Positions 7,864 through 16,141 of a stretch of 64,000 bases of DNA are shown piece by piece. Both the position numbers and the translations under genes were made by a program. Source of the DNA: Pseudomonadota bacterium (GTDB taxonomy: Bacteria; Pseudomonadota; Alphaproteobacteria; Dongiales; Dongiaceae); the NCBI GenBank assembly GCA_021792365.1, contig JAJYUT010000002.1, forward strand, positions 124,001-188,000, in the 5' to 3' direction. Below the pieces are notes generated by a model. The model had not been told where the DNA came from and did not search any database. It saw nothing but the letters and a program-made list of their open reading frames with translations. Within the stretch, counting starts at the first letter, position 1. Every line of letters begins with the position of its first letter.

Positions 7864-8952
7864 TCAGAAGCCTTCGAGGCGGATCAGCCAAAGTCCGCCG
7901 ATACTGGCGAACAGGAGGGCGGGAAGCCAGGCGGCAAAGAAAGGCGGCACGGCCCCGCTTTCGCCGAGGGACTGCACCAGGCCTTCGGTGATGAAGTAGA
8001 GGAAACCGAGGCCGAAGCCGATCGCCATGCCCGATGCCACGCCCTTGTCGCGCCGCCCGAAGCTGAGGGCGACGGGCGCGGCCAGCAGGATCATCAGGAT
8101 GGAGCTGACCGGCAAGGCGACGCGCTTCTGCAGCCAGGTTTCATAGAAGTAGGTCGGGCGCACGCCGATCTGGGCTGAGGTGGCGAAGCTCCACAGACGT
8201 GCGGTGGTCATGGCCTGCGGCCGCTCGATCAATTCGGAGAACTCCTGCGGTCCCAGCTTGGTGTTCCAGGTTGCCGCCGGGATCGAGGCGAGCTCGGTCG
8301 GCTGGCCGGGCAGGACCTTGGTGTCCTGGATACTTTCCAAGGTCCATTTGCGCGTCTCGACGTCGAACGTGGCTCGGCCGACGAATCTCTGGTCGGTGAT
8401 GTTGCCGATCTCGTCTCGCCGGTAGAGACGCATGTTCAGAAGCTCCAGCCCCTGCTCCTCCACCTGACCGACCTCCACGATCGTGTCGCCGTCCTGTATC
8501 CAGACCCGCTGGTCATCCTCATCGTCCTTGCTCTTCTTGTCGACATAGAGGTCGCGCTCCAGCATGTGGTTGATTGCGCGCGGCACCAACTGATCGGTCA
8601 GCACGAAATGCAGGATGGCGACCAACCCGACCGCGGGGAGGAACGCCAGCAGGATCTGGTAGTAGGGTGTGCCGGCCGATTTCAGGGCGAGCGTCTCGTT
8701 GCTGCGCTCGAACTTCGCCAGGGAGAGCAGCGCCGCCATCAGGACGCTGAAGGGAATCAGGAAGACCGCGAGCTCCGGCAGGCGCCAGATCGCGTATTCG
8801 GCGACCGCGCCGAAGTCGAGCGGGTGACGATCGAGCACCTCATCGCTGTTGTTGAGCAGATCGACAATCTGCAGCATCGACGTGAAGCTGACCCACAGAA
8901 CGGCGAAGTTCCACAGGAATATCCGAAGCGCGTAGCGCGTGAAGGTCATCAT
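7864..8952 (-). CDS. lptG: LptG-family export permease
   Basis: A 362-residue LptF/LptG permease (YjgP/YjgQ family). It has an N-terminal membrane segment (YALRIFLWNFAVLW), a second and third segment with LALKSAGTP, which contacts the ABC subunit, a periplasmic beta-jellyroll of about 140 residues, and three C-terminal membrane segments (SFGRRDKGVASGMAIGFGLGF). With LptB and LptF, this family extracts a lipid from the inner membrane and passes it to the LptC-A-D bridge. Two ATGs (8952 and 8949) overlap the lptF stop. The setting inside a sphingolipid locus raises the possibility of a sphingolipid-dedicated exporter, but it may simply be the housekeeping pair. Confidence 0.88.
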   Translation of the reverse strand: MMTFTRYALRIFLWNFAVLWVSFTSMLQIVDLLNNSDEVLDRHPLDFGAVAEYAIWRLPELAVFLIPFSVLMAALLSLAKFERSNETLALKSAGTPYYQILLAFLPAVGLVAILHFVLTDQLVPRAINHMLERDLYVDKKSKDDEDDQRVWIQDGDTIVEVGQVEEQGLELLNMRLYRRDEIGNITDQRFVGRATFDVETRKWTLESIQDTKVLPGQPTELASIPAATWNTKLGPQEFSELIERPQAMTTARLWSFATSAQIGVRPTYFYETWLQKRVALPVSSILMILLAAPVALSFGRRDKGVASGMAIGFGLGFLYFITEGLVQSLGESGAVPPFFAAWLPALLFASIGGLWLIRLEGF

Positions 8953-10151
8953 GCCGTGCGCCCCCGGCGGAACAGCATGAGCCACCGTCCTTTGAGCCAG
9001 CGCCAGGAATCGTCGATCGTGCCGAACACCATCGCGAACGGATCCTGGTTGAGCCGCGAGTTCGCGACGTAGAACAGATAGGAACTGCCCAGTGAGAAGA
9101 TGAGGAACGGCACCCAGAGCGCCATGAAGGACGAGGCGCGGCCGTTCTCCGCCATGTCCTTGCCGAACTGCAATGCCTGGTAATAGATGATCAGGATCGC
9201 GATGCCCACGACGATGCGGATGCTGGTCGGCTGGCGGCGCGACGTCAGGCCCATGGGGATGGCCAGCAGCGGCAGGAACAGCACGGTCAGCGACCGGACG
9301 ATGCGGTAGTTGAGTTCGGCGATTACGTCGTCCTGGCCGAGGCCCGGCCATTTCTCCACATACGCGCGGACGAGCTGGATTAGCGAAAGCTCGGATTCCT
9401 TGCGCTCCGTGCGGAACGGCTCGGGCGCGACCACTTCCAGCGGCATGCTGGATTCCTTGAACGTGGACGCCTTGCCGCCGGTGCCGTTCGGCTTGGAGTC
9501 GACGCGCACGCCGTCATGCAGCACCAGCGTCAGGGAGAAGGTCCTCGGATCATTCCGCATCTCGCCCGTCTGCGCGGTCAGGGCAATGTTGTTGCCGTTC
9601 TCGTCGGTCTCCTGGATGAACACCCGCTTCAGCGTGCGTCCGCCATCCGCAATGTCGCCGATCAGGATGGTCTTGCCCCCGAAGCCGCTGAAGAAGGCGC
9701 CGCGCTCGATGGCGGAGTTCCAGGAGGTCTCGGTCACCAGATAGACCAGGGCGCGGTAGGCATAGCGCGTATAGGGCTGCAGGAAGCCGAGGATGAGCGC
9801 GGACGCGACGGTCAGCAGCACCGCCATCACCAGCATCGGCGCGGCGAGGCGGCGCAGCGACAACCCGCTGGCGCGCATGACGTCGAGTTCGCTGTCGTTG
9901 GACAGGCGCAACGTCGCATAGAGAATGCCGACGAAGAACGCCGCGGGAATGGCGATCGCGAGATAATGCGGGACGAGATTGCCCAGCATCTTCAGGACCA
10001 GGCTCAACGGGCCGCCGCGATTGGCGAACAGGTCGAGAAGGCGGATCAGGCGCTCGAGCAGCAGGGCCGCCATGCCGATCACGATCGCGCCCGCGAGCGG
10101 CCAGCACACCCGCTTCAGCATGTAACGATCGATGAGCGACAATCGGAACAT
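8949..10151 (-). CDS. lptF: LptF-family export permease
   Basis: A 400-residue permease opening MFRLSLIDRYMLKRV, with three N-terminal membrane segments. The coupling-helix motif NDSELDVMRASGLS (typical LptF) follows, then a periplasmic jellyroll of roughly 130 residues and three C-terminal segments including LPLLAIPMGLTSRRQ. It works with LptG and the LptB ATPase in lipid export across the periplasm. LptB is not in this window. Its stop overlaps the lptG start, so the two are translationally coupled. I used the ATG at 10151, with GGACTGAGA upstream; the GTG at 10181 would run into the HIT gene. It lies 14 bases after the HIT gene in the same operon. Confidence 0.9.
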   Translation of the reverse strand: MFRLSLIDRYMLKRVCWPLAGAIVIGMAALLLERLIRLLDLFANRGGPLSLVLKMLGNLVPHYLAIAIPAAFFVGILYATLRLSNDSELDVMRASGLSLRRLAAPMLVMAVLLTVASALILGFLQPYTRYAYRALVYLVTETSWNSAIERGAFFSGFGGKTILIGDIADGGRTLKRVFIQETDENGNNIALTAQTGEMRNDPRTFSLTLVLHDGVRVDSKPNGTGGKASTFKESSMPLEVVAPEPFRTERKESELSLIQLVRAYVEKWPGLGQDDVIAELNYRIVRSLTVLFLPLLAIPMGLTSRRQPTSIRIVVGIAILIIYYQALQFGKDMAENGRASSFMALWVPFLIFSLGSSYLFYVANSRLNQDPFAMVFGTIDDSWRWLKGRWLMLFRRGRTA

Positions 10152-10165
10152 CGGATGGTCTGATC

Positions 10166-10609
10166 TCAGTCCTTTCGCCACGCGGCGCGCAGCGCGTCGC
10201 GCACGGCATCGCCAAGGGCGGCGTCCGCCTCCACCGGCTGCGTCAGGTCGATCGGCTTGGGCCAGAAGCGGTCGGCGTGCGCGCGCCAGGCAAACTCCCG
10301 GGCGCTCTCATAGCGCGGCAGAACGTGGAAGTGCACGTCGGGGTCCACCATCATCAGCATCAGATAATTCAGCTTGTCAGGCTTGAAGCAGCGGGTCAGC
10401 GCGGCATCCAGATCGGCTGTCACCTGCGCCAGTTCCTCAAACGCCCGGACCGAAATCTGCGAGAACGCGTGCGCGGCATCGCTGCAAACCAGCACCAGCG
10501 AGCCCAGCGTCACCTGTTGCGGCCGCGCCAGCACCAGCCAGTGCCGGTACTCGCGAATCAAACTCGTCGGATGGCCGAATTTGATGGCCGTCGCATTCGG
10601 GGTTGCCAT
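10166..10609 (-). CDS. HIT-family hydrolase/transferase, first His of triad replaced
   Basis: A 147-residue HIT protein. The signature reads VDPDVHFHVLPRY: the middle and last His of H-x-H-x-H are present, but the first position is Asp. In Hint and Fhit the middle His is the nucleophile, so activity may be kept. KLNYLMLMMVDPDVHFH matches the strand before the motif in bacterial HIT proteins. HIT enzymes hydrolyse or transfer nucleotidyl groups; CDP-diacylglycerol hydrolysis and dinucleotide clearance are possible roles here. It is the first gene of a minus-strand run leading to lptF, lptG and a CDP-alcohol phosphatidyltransferase, so a link to CDP-lipid turnover is plausible but unproven. Confidence 0.82.
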   Translation of the reverse strand: MATPNATAIKFGHPTSLIREYRHWLVLARPQQVTLGSLVLVCSDAAHAFSQISVRAFEELAQVTADLDAALTRCFKPDKLNYLMLMMVDPDVHFHVLPRYESAREFAWRAHADRFWPKPIDLTQPVEADAALGDAVRDALRAAWRKD

Positions 10610-10708
10610 GCCCTCTGGTTCCCTGTCTTCAGGAATTAAGCTCCGCGCCGGAATAAGACGCTCGGGTAGCCTGATTCGGCTAGCACAATCGCCGGCCGCG
10701 TCCGAAAG

Positions 10709-11623
10709 TCAATGCCGCAAAGCGGGAATGGTTAATTCAAACCCGCCGCTCGGCGCAAAATGATCCTCGGTGCTGGCCAACCCACGGATTTCAACAGCAA
10801 GTTTCCAGGCGCTGTCCGCGGGCGCAACGCGATAGATGTTGTAGGCGGCGGCATCCCTGTTATGCCAGCGCAACGCCGAGGCGGATGGAACCCCGATGAC
10901 CGGAATCTTGTCAATGTGACCAAGGGTCGCCATGTGCATGTGGCCGTGCAGGACCAGTTCTGCGCCGGCGGCACGCATCACGTCTCCAAACTCGCTCCAA
11001 TCCGTCAGCGCCTTGCGGCGATGTCCCTTCGCATAAAGTGGCGGATGATGAATCAGCACGATCCGGAAAACACCTTCGGCGCCGAGATGCGCCAGCACAT
11101 CGCGCAATGCGGTCAACTGCGCCGTCCCGAGTGTGCCCGAGGCATAGAGCGGCGGCGTGGGCACGGCGCTGGACAGTCCGATGAGCGCCAGCCGGCCCAT
11201 TCTGCGCACGAACGGAAAGGGATCGGCGGCCGGTACGCTTTCGGCCCGCTCCCACCCCAAATCAGTCATGTAATCGCGCCAGCGCCCGATGCCTTCATCG
11301 CCGCGCACCCGCACATAGGCGTCGTGATTGCCGGGAATGACCGTCACCTTGTTGGCGGGGCCGAGGCTCCGCAGCCAGCGCGCCGCGCCTTCGAACTCCT
11401 GCGGCAGCGAGATATTGACCAGATCGCCAGTCACCGCGATATGGTCGATCGGCTGCTCCGCCAAGTCGGCCTGCATCAGGTCGAGCACCCGCGGCAAGTG
11501 GATGCGATGGCGGTTCACGCGCCAGGAAAGCCAGCCCGTGATGCGCTTGTTGGCCAGCGCCGCGGGCCGGTCGACCGACCAATCCGCCAGATGCGGGTCC
11601 GATAGGTGGGCGAGGGCGAACAT
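10709..11623 (-). CDS. Calcineurin-like metallophosphoesterase
   Basis: A 304-residue phosphoesterase with all five metal-site blocks: SDPHLA (residues 8-13), TGDLVN, PGNHD, HHPP and GHMHM. It resembles cyclic-nucleotide and CDP-/UDP-lipid phosphoesterases (the Icc, CpdA and LpxH superfamily) in size and motif spacing. There is no signal peptide, so it is cytoplasmic. It transcribes away from the CDP-alcohol phosphatidyltransferase operon that starts at 11783, sharing a 160-base divergent promoter region. In context it might hydrolyse a nucleotide-linked intermediate of sphingolipid head-group synthesis. A general cyclic-nucleotide phosphodiesterase role is equally possible from sequence alone. 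Confidence 0.82.
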   Translation of the reverse strand: MFALAHLSDPHLADWSVDRPAALANKRITGWLSWRVNRHRIHLPRVLDLMQADLAEQPIDHIAVTGDLVNISLPQEFEGAARWLRSLGPANKVTVIPGNHDAYVRVRGDEGIGRWRDYMTDLGWERAESVPAADPFPFVRRMGRLALIGLSSAVPTPPLYASGTLGTAQLTALRDVLAHLGAEGVFRIVLIHHPPLYAKGHRRKALTDWSEFGDVMRAAGAELVLHGHMHMATLGHIDKIPVIGVPSASALRWHNRDAAAYNIYRVAPADSAWKLAVEIRGLASTEDHFAPSGGFELTIPALRH

Positions 11624-11782
11624 CCGTCCTGCGTTCTCAGCTTTTGGGCACCTGTTTGGCCGTATTTCGCAGCTTGCGTCAAGCCTCGGCGTCGCGCCGG
11701 AAGTGCTTGAATTTCCTTATGGACGCGGGCTCCGCTGCCCGATATTCCTCATTTCGCCTATCGATCCTTGGGAGTCCATTCC

Positions 11783-12949
11783 GTGTCGGCCGAGCGTGCC
11801 AGCATCGCCTTTTGCCTGATTGGCGACAGCGACTTGACCCTGTTCAGTCTGTCGTCGCAAGAGCGCCTGCGCCGAGCCTTTCGCCGTGCGGATGTAGAGG
11901 CCGAGCTGCCGGCCGGCGAACTGGAATCGGCCAAGGGAGCGGCCGTGGTGATCCAGGCCAATTATGTGTTCGACGAGGCGCTGATCAGGGCGCTCGTCAA
12001 CTCCCCGGGCGTCGCGCTCAAGGCGGACAATGGCGAGATCGTCGCCGCGCATGGCGAAGGGATCGAGAATATCCGCGCCGCGTTCTCGGCGGTGGCGGAA
12101 CTCGACGAGGCCGCGCGGGCGCTGTTCATCGTGCAGGATGCCGCAGCCCTCGCCAGCGCATACCAGAAAGCCCTCCGCAAGCGGGCCGCGCCGGTGCTGC
12201 TGCCGCTGGATGGCGCGGATGCGGCGGAGATCGAGCGGCTCTTGTTCGGCGCCTCTTACAAGGGCGTGACGGATGTCATCACCAAATACGTCTGGCCGGT
12301 GCCGGCGCTGGCGGTCACGCGCTGGTGCGCGCGCCGGCGGATCTCGCCCAACCTCGTGACCTGGGTCAGCCTGGGGTTCGTCATCCTCGCCTTTTACCTG
12401 TTCTGGAACGCCTGGTTCATCACCGGCGTGATCGCGGCCTGGGCCATGTGCTTCCTCGACACGGTCGACGGCAAGCTCGCGCGCTGCACGCTGACCTCCA
12501 CCAAGCTCGGAGACGTGTTCGACCACGGCATCGACCTGCTGCATCCGCCGTTCTGGTACTACGCCTGGTTCCTGGGGCTCGGGCTGCTCCTCGCATCCAG
12601 CCTGGAATGGGCGCTGTGGGTGGTGATCATCGGCTATATCGCCGGCCGTCTGCAGGAGGGCCTGTTCATCTGGCGCTTCGGAATCGAAATTCATACCTGG
12701 CGCCCGATCGATTCCTGGTTTCGCCTGATCACTGCGCGGCGCAACCCGAACCTGCTGATCCTGACAGTCGCGGCTCTGCTGCAGGCGCCGGACAAGGGGC
12801 TCCTGGCGGTCGCCTGGTGGACGATCGCGAGCTTCATCTTCCACACCATCCGGATCCTCCAGGCCTTCGCGGGCCAACTGAAAGGCCGCGCGCCGGTCTC
12901 CTGGCTGCAGGCGCAGAATCAGCCGGGAGCGGAGACGTCGGCCACATGA
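11783..12949 (+). CDS. CDP-alcohol phosphatidyltransferase next to lipid kinase (copy 2, cpgA-like position)
   Basis: A 388-residue protein with the full CDP-alcohol phosphotransferase motif in its membrane domain: D226, D229-G230, A233-R234, G243, D247 and D251. It shares with the other two copies the linker FGASYKGVTDVITKYVWP and an N-terminal roughly 150-residue domain that looks like a worn NTP-transferase fold (SSQERLRRAF, then VVIQANYVFDEALI). I chose the GTG at 11783, which has GGGAG eight bases upstream, over the TTG at 11768. The stop overlaps the next gene's start (ATGA). Order with the following kinase, the Tam41-like gene and spt matches, as I recall it, the cpgA-cpgB-cpgC-spt order of Caulobacter ceramide phosphoglycerate synthesis. 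That recollection needs checking. Confidence 0.83.
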   Translation: MSAERASIAFCLIGDSDLTLFSLSSQERLRRAFRRADVEAELPAGELESAKGAAVVIQANYVFDEALIRALVNSPGVALKADNGEIVAAHGEGIENIRAAFSAVAELDEAARALFIVQDAAALASAYQKALRKRAAPVLLPLDGADAAEIERLLFGASYKGVTDVITKYVWPVPALAVTRWCARRRISPNLVTWVSLGFVILAFYLFWNAWFITGVIAAWAMCFLDTVDGKLARCTLTSTKLGDVFDHGIDLLHPPFWYYAWFLGLGLLLASSLEWALWVVIIGYIAGRLQEGLFIWRFGIEIHTWRPIDSWFRLITARRNPNLLILTVAALLQAPDKGLLAVAWWTIASFIFHTIRILQAFAGQLKGRAPVSWLQAQNQPGAETSAT

Positions 12950-13905
12950 CGCGCATTGGTGTCCTCAGCAATGCGCACAGCCGACGCAACCAGAGCGCCC
13001 TGTCCGCGATCGAGCACCTGCTGTCCGACTTCCCGGAGGTTGCACATCGGAGCTTCCAGCGCATCGAGGAGATGCCGCATGCGCTCGCCGCATTGGCGGA
13101 GAGCCGCATCGATCATCTGATCGTCAATGGCGGCGACGGCACGGTCCAGGCCGTCATGGGAGAGGTGCTGGAGCGCTCGCCCTTCGCGAGGCGGCCGCGC
13201 ATCACGCTGATCGGCGGCGGCATGACCAACGTTATCGCGCATGATGTCGGCGTGCCCAGCGCGCCGGCGGAGGCGTTGCGCCGCATCCTGGCGCGCGCCC
13301 CAAGCGGCGAGACGGCCGAGGTCATCCGGCGCGGCACCATCGCGGTGAAATGCGGCGGCCGCCCGCGCACCGAATACGGATTCCTCGCCGGCGCGGTCGG
13401 GTTCTACCAGGGCACGCGCCTGACCCGCAGGGACATGCATCGCGTCGGCCTGCGGCAGAGCCTCGCCACCAAGGCCGGCATCGTCTGGTCGGTCATGCGC
13501 CTTCTGCTGCACGGGGAGGGGGAGCGGTCCGGACTGCGGGGCGAGCGGGTGGCGATCGGCCTCGACGGCGCGCCGCCGCGCGAGGCGGCCTATCTCTTCA
13601 TCCTGGCCACCACGCTGGAACGCCTGTTGCCCGGCGTGATGCCGTTCTGGGGCCATGATCACGGCGCAATCAAGCTGACCACCATCGCCTCGCCGGCGCC
13701 GCGCTTCGGCCGCGCCGCGCTTTCGGTGGTGCGCGGACGACCGCGTCCCTGGATGCACCATGCGGGCTATGCCAGCACGCGGGCCGACCGCATTTCGCTG
13801 CGCCTGACCAGCCCGGTCGTGCTGGACGGAGAAGTGTTCGATCCGGGGCCGCATGGCCATGTCGAGCTCGCCGCCGGTCCGGCGGTCGAGTTCCACCGGT
13901 ACTAG
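12946..13905 (+). CDS. Ceramide/diacylglycerol kinase-family lipid kinase (cpgB-like)
   Basis: A 319-residue DAGK-catalytic-domain protein. VNGGDGTVQAVMGEVL near residues 58-73 holds the GGDGT nucleotide loop. GGGMTNVIAHDVG follows, the counterpart of the GGTxN motif, and DGEVFDPG near the C-terminus closes the beta-sandwich. The family phosphorylates diacylglycerol, sphingosine or ceramide with ATP. Because it sits in an operon between a CDP-alcohol phosphatidyltransferase and a Tam41-like cytidylyltransferase, next to spt, ceramide is the likely substrate, giving ceramide-1-phosphate; a bacterial ceramide kinase of this family is known from Caulobacter. Its ATG overlaps the preceding stop, so the two are coupled. 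Confidence 0.85.
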   Translation: MTRIGVLSNAHSRRNQSALSAIEHLLSDFPEVAHRSFQRIEEMPHALAALAESRIDHLIVNGGDGTVQAVMGEVLERSPFARRPRITLIGGGMTNVIAHDVGVPSAPAEALRRILARAPSGETAEVIRRGTIAVKCGGRPRTEYGFLAGAVGFYQGTRLTRRDMHRVGLRQSLATKAGIVWSVMRLLLHGEGERSGLRGERVAIGLDGAPPREAAYLFILATTLERLLPGVMPFWGHDHGAIKLTTIASPAPRFGRAALSVVRGRPRPWMHHAGYASTRADRISLRLTSPVVLDGEVFDPGPHGHVELAAGPAVEFHRY

Positions 13906-13915
13906 GACGGCCGCG

Positions 13916-14827
13916 ATGGATGCGCGCGCGGCGCTGACCGGCCTCATCGCTGAGGAGCTGGCACAGCCGGTCGTGCCCGCTGTCCAGGCCATGGCCGACG
14001 CCGTCCGGTCCCGGCATCCGAAAGCGGCGCTGGCGGTGCTGTTCTATGGCTCCTGCCTGCGTCGGCCGGAGAACCTGCTCGCGGACTCGCTGCTCGATTT
14101 CTATCTGCTGGTCGATGACTACAAGGCGGCCTATGCCGGCGCCCTGACCGCGCTCGCCAACCGCATCCTGCCACCCAACGTGTTCTATCTCGAGGCGCGG
14201 CACGACGGCGCCACGCTCCGCTGCAAATACGCGGTGATCTCGCTGGCGCAGTTTCGGCAGGGGATGTCACGCAGCGTCGACAATGTTTCGCTCTGGGCGC
14301 GTTTCTCGCAGCAGAGCCGGCTGGTCTGGTCGCGCGATCCGGGCACCGCGCGCACCGTGGCGGAGGCCTGTGCGGAAGCGGCGCGGACCATGCTGGGCAA
14401 TGCGCTGCCGCTGGCCGGCGGGGACGCGTCCGCAGATGCGGTCTGGCGGCGCGCCTTCGAGGAGACCTATCGCGCGGAGGTGCGATCGGAGGGAAGCGAT
14501 CGGGCGGCGGAGTTGGTCGGCGCGGACCAGGAGCGCTACCGGCGCGTCCATGCGCTCGCCCTGGGCGGGTTGCGGCAGGTGCCGCTCGGCACCGCCGCAA
14601 GCTGTGCCGCCGATTGGCGCCGGCGGCGGCGAGTCAGCAAGCTGCTCAACTTCGCGCGGCTGGCGAAGGCCACCTTCACCTTCGATGGCGCGCTCGATTA
14701 CGTGCTGTGGAAGGTTAAGCGCCATTCCGGCGTGGTGCTGCCGGTGACGGACTGGCAGCGGCGTCATCCGCTCCTGTCGGCTCCGGTCCTTGCCTGGCGG
14801 CTCTATCGCCGCGGGGCGTTCCGATAA
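13916..14827 (+). CDS. Tam41/Mmp37-like cytidylyltransferase, candidate CDP-ceramide synthase
   Basis: A 303-residue soluble protein. It has the Tam41 hallmarks in order: LFYGSCLRR (Gly45-Ser46), then LLDFYLLVDD with acidic residues at 61, 67 and 68, NVFYLEA, CKYAVISLAQF and SLWARFSQQSRLVWSRD. Mitochondrial Tam41 makes CDP-diacylglycerol from phosphatidic acid and CTP without a membrane-embedded CdsA fold. Ten bases after the lipid kinase gene, this protein would be well placed to convert ceramide-1-phosphate to CDP-ceramide for a CDP-alcohol phosphatidyltransferase. The family call rests on motif order read by eye. An alternative substrate is phosphatidic acid. It is the last gene of the operon; a strong terminator follows. 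Confidence 0.75.
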   Translation: MDARAALTGLIAEELAQPVVPAVQAMADAVRSRHPKAALAVLFYGSCLRRPENLLADSLLDFYLLVDDYKAAYAGALTALANRILPPNVFYLEARHDGATLRCKYAVISLAQFRQGMSRSVDNVSLWARFSQQSRLVWSRDPGTARTVAEACAEAARTMLGNALPLAGGDASADAVWRRAFEETYRAEVRSEGSDRAAELVGADQERYRRVHALALGGLRQVPLGTAASCAADWRRRRRVSKLLNFARLAKATFTFDGALDYVLWKVKRHSGVVLPVTDWQRRHPLLSAPVLAWRLYRRGAFR

Positions 14828-14857
14828 GGCAGGCTTTCCCGTACCGGACTGGAATCA

Positions 14858-14885
14858 AAACAGCGCGCCCGAGGGCGCGCTGTTT
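14858..14885. terminator. Bidirectional terminator between the cytidylyltransferase gene and spt
   Basis: A perfect inverted repeat of 13 bases per arm (14858-14870 and 14873-14885), with GC-rich inner pairs and A/T-rich outer ends (AAAC...GTTT). It lies 30 bases after the plus-strand stop at 14827 and 23 bases past the minus-strand spt stop at 14909. The A-run before the stem gives a T-run on the minus strand, and TTT follows on the plus strand, so it can stop both convergent transcripts. Confidence 0.88.
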
Positions 14886-14908
14886 CAGATTAGCGAGGAA
14901 GACGCCTG

Positions 14909-16132
14909 CTATTCGGCGGCGGCGACCCGGATGGACGGATCCGTGATCAGGCCGAGTTCCAGGCCGACCTTGGTGACGACGCCGATCACGCGCTGCAACT
15001 GCTCCGTCGAATGGGCGGCGCAGACCGAGCAGCGGAGCAGGGCCGTCCCGCTCGGCGTGGCCGGCGGCAAAGCCAGGTTCATATAGACCCCGTTCTGCAG
15101 CAGGCCATGCCACGCACGCGCGGCGAGCGCCGGGTCGTTGATATGAATGGCGACCACCGGGCCCCTCTGCCGGCCAAGCCTGAAGCCCACGGCCTGCAGC
15201 CCGTCATACAGCGTGTCGACATTGCGCCACAGCCGCGCCATCAACTCCGGATGGGCGCGCAACTTGGCGAGCGAAGCGCGCACGGACGCAACCAGCGAGG
15301 GCGGCATCGACGCGGTGAACATGTAGGGCCGGCAGGCGACGCGCAGGATATCGAAATCCGGATGGTCGGAGATGAGGAAGCCGCCAATCGCACCCATGCT
15401 CTTGGAAAAGGTGCCGGTCACGAAATCGATCTCGGAATCCACGCCTTCCTGCTCCAGCAGGCCGCGGCCGGTCCTGCCCATGACGCCCATGGAATGAGCC
15501 TCGTCGACCAGCAAATAGGCCCCGTGCTTCTTCTTGACCTCGACGAACTGCTTGAGCGGCGCGTGATCGCCTAACATCGAATAGATGCCCTCGACCACGA
15601 TCAGCTTGTTGCCCGGCTCGTCCGCGATGCGCTGCAGGCGCTTGTCGAGATCGACCGGATCGTTGTGACGGAACCGGATAACCGTGGCGCTGCCGAGCTT
15701 GCAGGCGTCGTAGATGCTGGCGTGGCTGTCGGCGTCGATGATCACGAAATCGCCCGGGCCAACCAGCGTCGACATTGCGCCCAGGTTCGCCTGGTAGCCG
15801 GTCGTGAAGACCATGCAATGCCGCTTGCCGTAGAAGTCGGCGAGGTCCTGTTCCAGCGCCTTGTGGCAGGAGTAGGAGCCGTTGGCGATGCGCGAGCCGG
15901 TCGTGCCGGTGCCGAACTCCGCCGTCGCGCGCTGCGCGGCCGCGACGCAATCGGCATCGAAGGTGAGGCCGAGATAGTTGTTGGAGCCGCACAGGATGGT
16001 CGGGCGGCCCTCGATCACCGCTTCCGTGGCGGAGACGATACGCTCCATCTTCACGCCGAACGGATCCGCGCCGCACGCCTTCACGGCTCCGTGCACCTCA
16101 CGGATCGTCTTGAAGCGGTCAAACAAACCCAT
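14909..16132 (-). CDS. spt: Serine palmitoyltransferase
   Basis: A 407-residue alpha-oxoamine synthase. GTGTTGSRIANG and HCMVFTTGYQANLG form the cofactor pocket. His138 stacks on the ring, LVDEAHSMGV holds Asp210 and His213, and TFSKSMGAIGG holds the PLP lysine, Lys244. Sister enzymes in the family are KBL, BioF and HemA. The neighbouring acyl carrier protein, acyl-ACP synthetase, ceramide reductase and ceramide synthase make Spt the clear choice. It condenses L-serine with an acyl-thioester to give 3-ketosphinganine in the cytoplasm. The ATG at 16132 follows the acp gene by nine bases, in one operon with it. A bidirectional terminator follows the stop. Confidence 0.93.
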   Translation of the reverse strand: MGLFDRFKTIREVHGAVKACGADPFGVKMERIVSATEAVIEGRPTILCGSNNYLGLTFDADCVAAAQRATAEFGTGTTGSRIANGSYSCHKALEQDLADFYGKRHCMVFTTGYQANLGAMSTLVGPGDFVIIDADSHASIYDACKLGSATVIRFRHNDPVDLDKRLQRIADEPGNKLIVVEGIYSMLGDHAPLKQFVEVKKKHGAYLLVDEAHSMGVMGRTGRGLLEQEGVDSEIDFVTGTFSKSMGAIGGFLISDHPDFDILRVACRPYMFTASMPPSLVASVRASLAKLRAHPELMARLWRNVDTLYDGLQAVGFRLGRQRGPVVAIHINDPALAARAWHGLLQNGVYMNLALPPATPSGTALLRCSVCAAHSTEQLQRVIGVVTKVGLELGLITDPSIRVAAAE

Positions 16133-16141
16133 GACTTCCCC

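Noticed and set aside
11644-13905. Apparent 753-residue fusion ending in the lipid kinase
   Set aside because: The first part is the wrong frame of the CDP-alcohol phosphatidyltransferase gene; the kinase starts at the ATG at 12946, which overlaps the previous stop.
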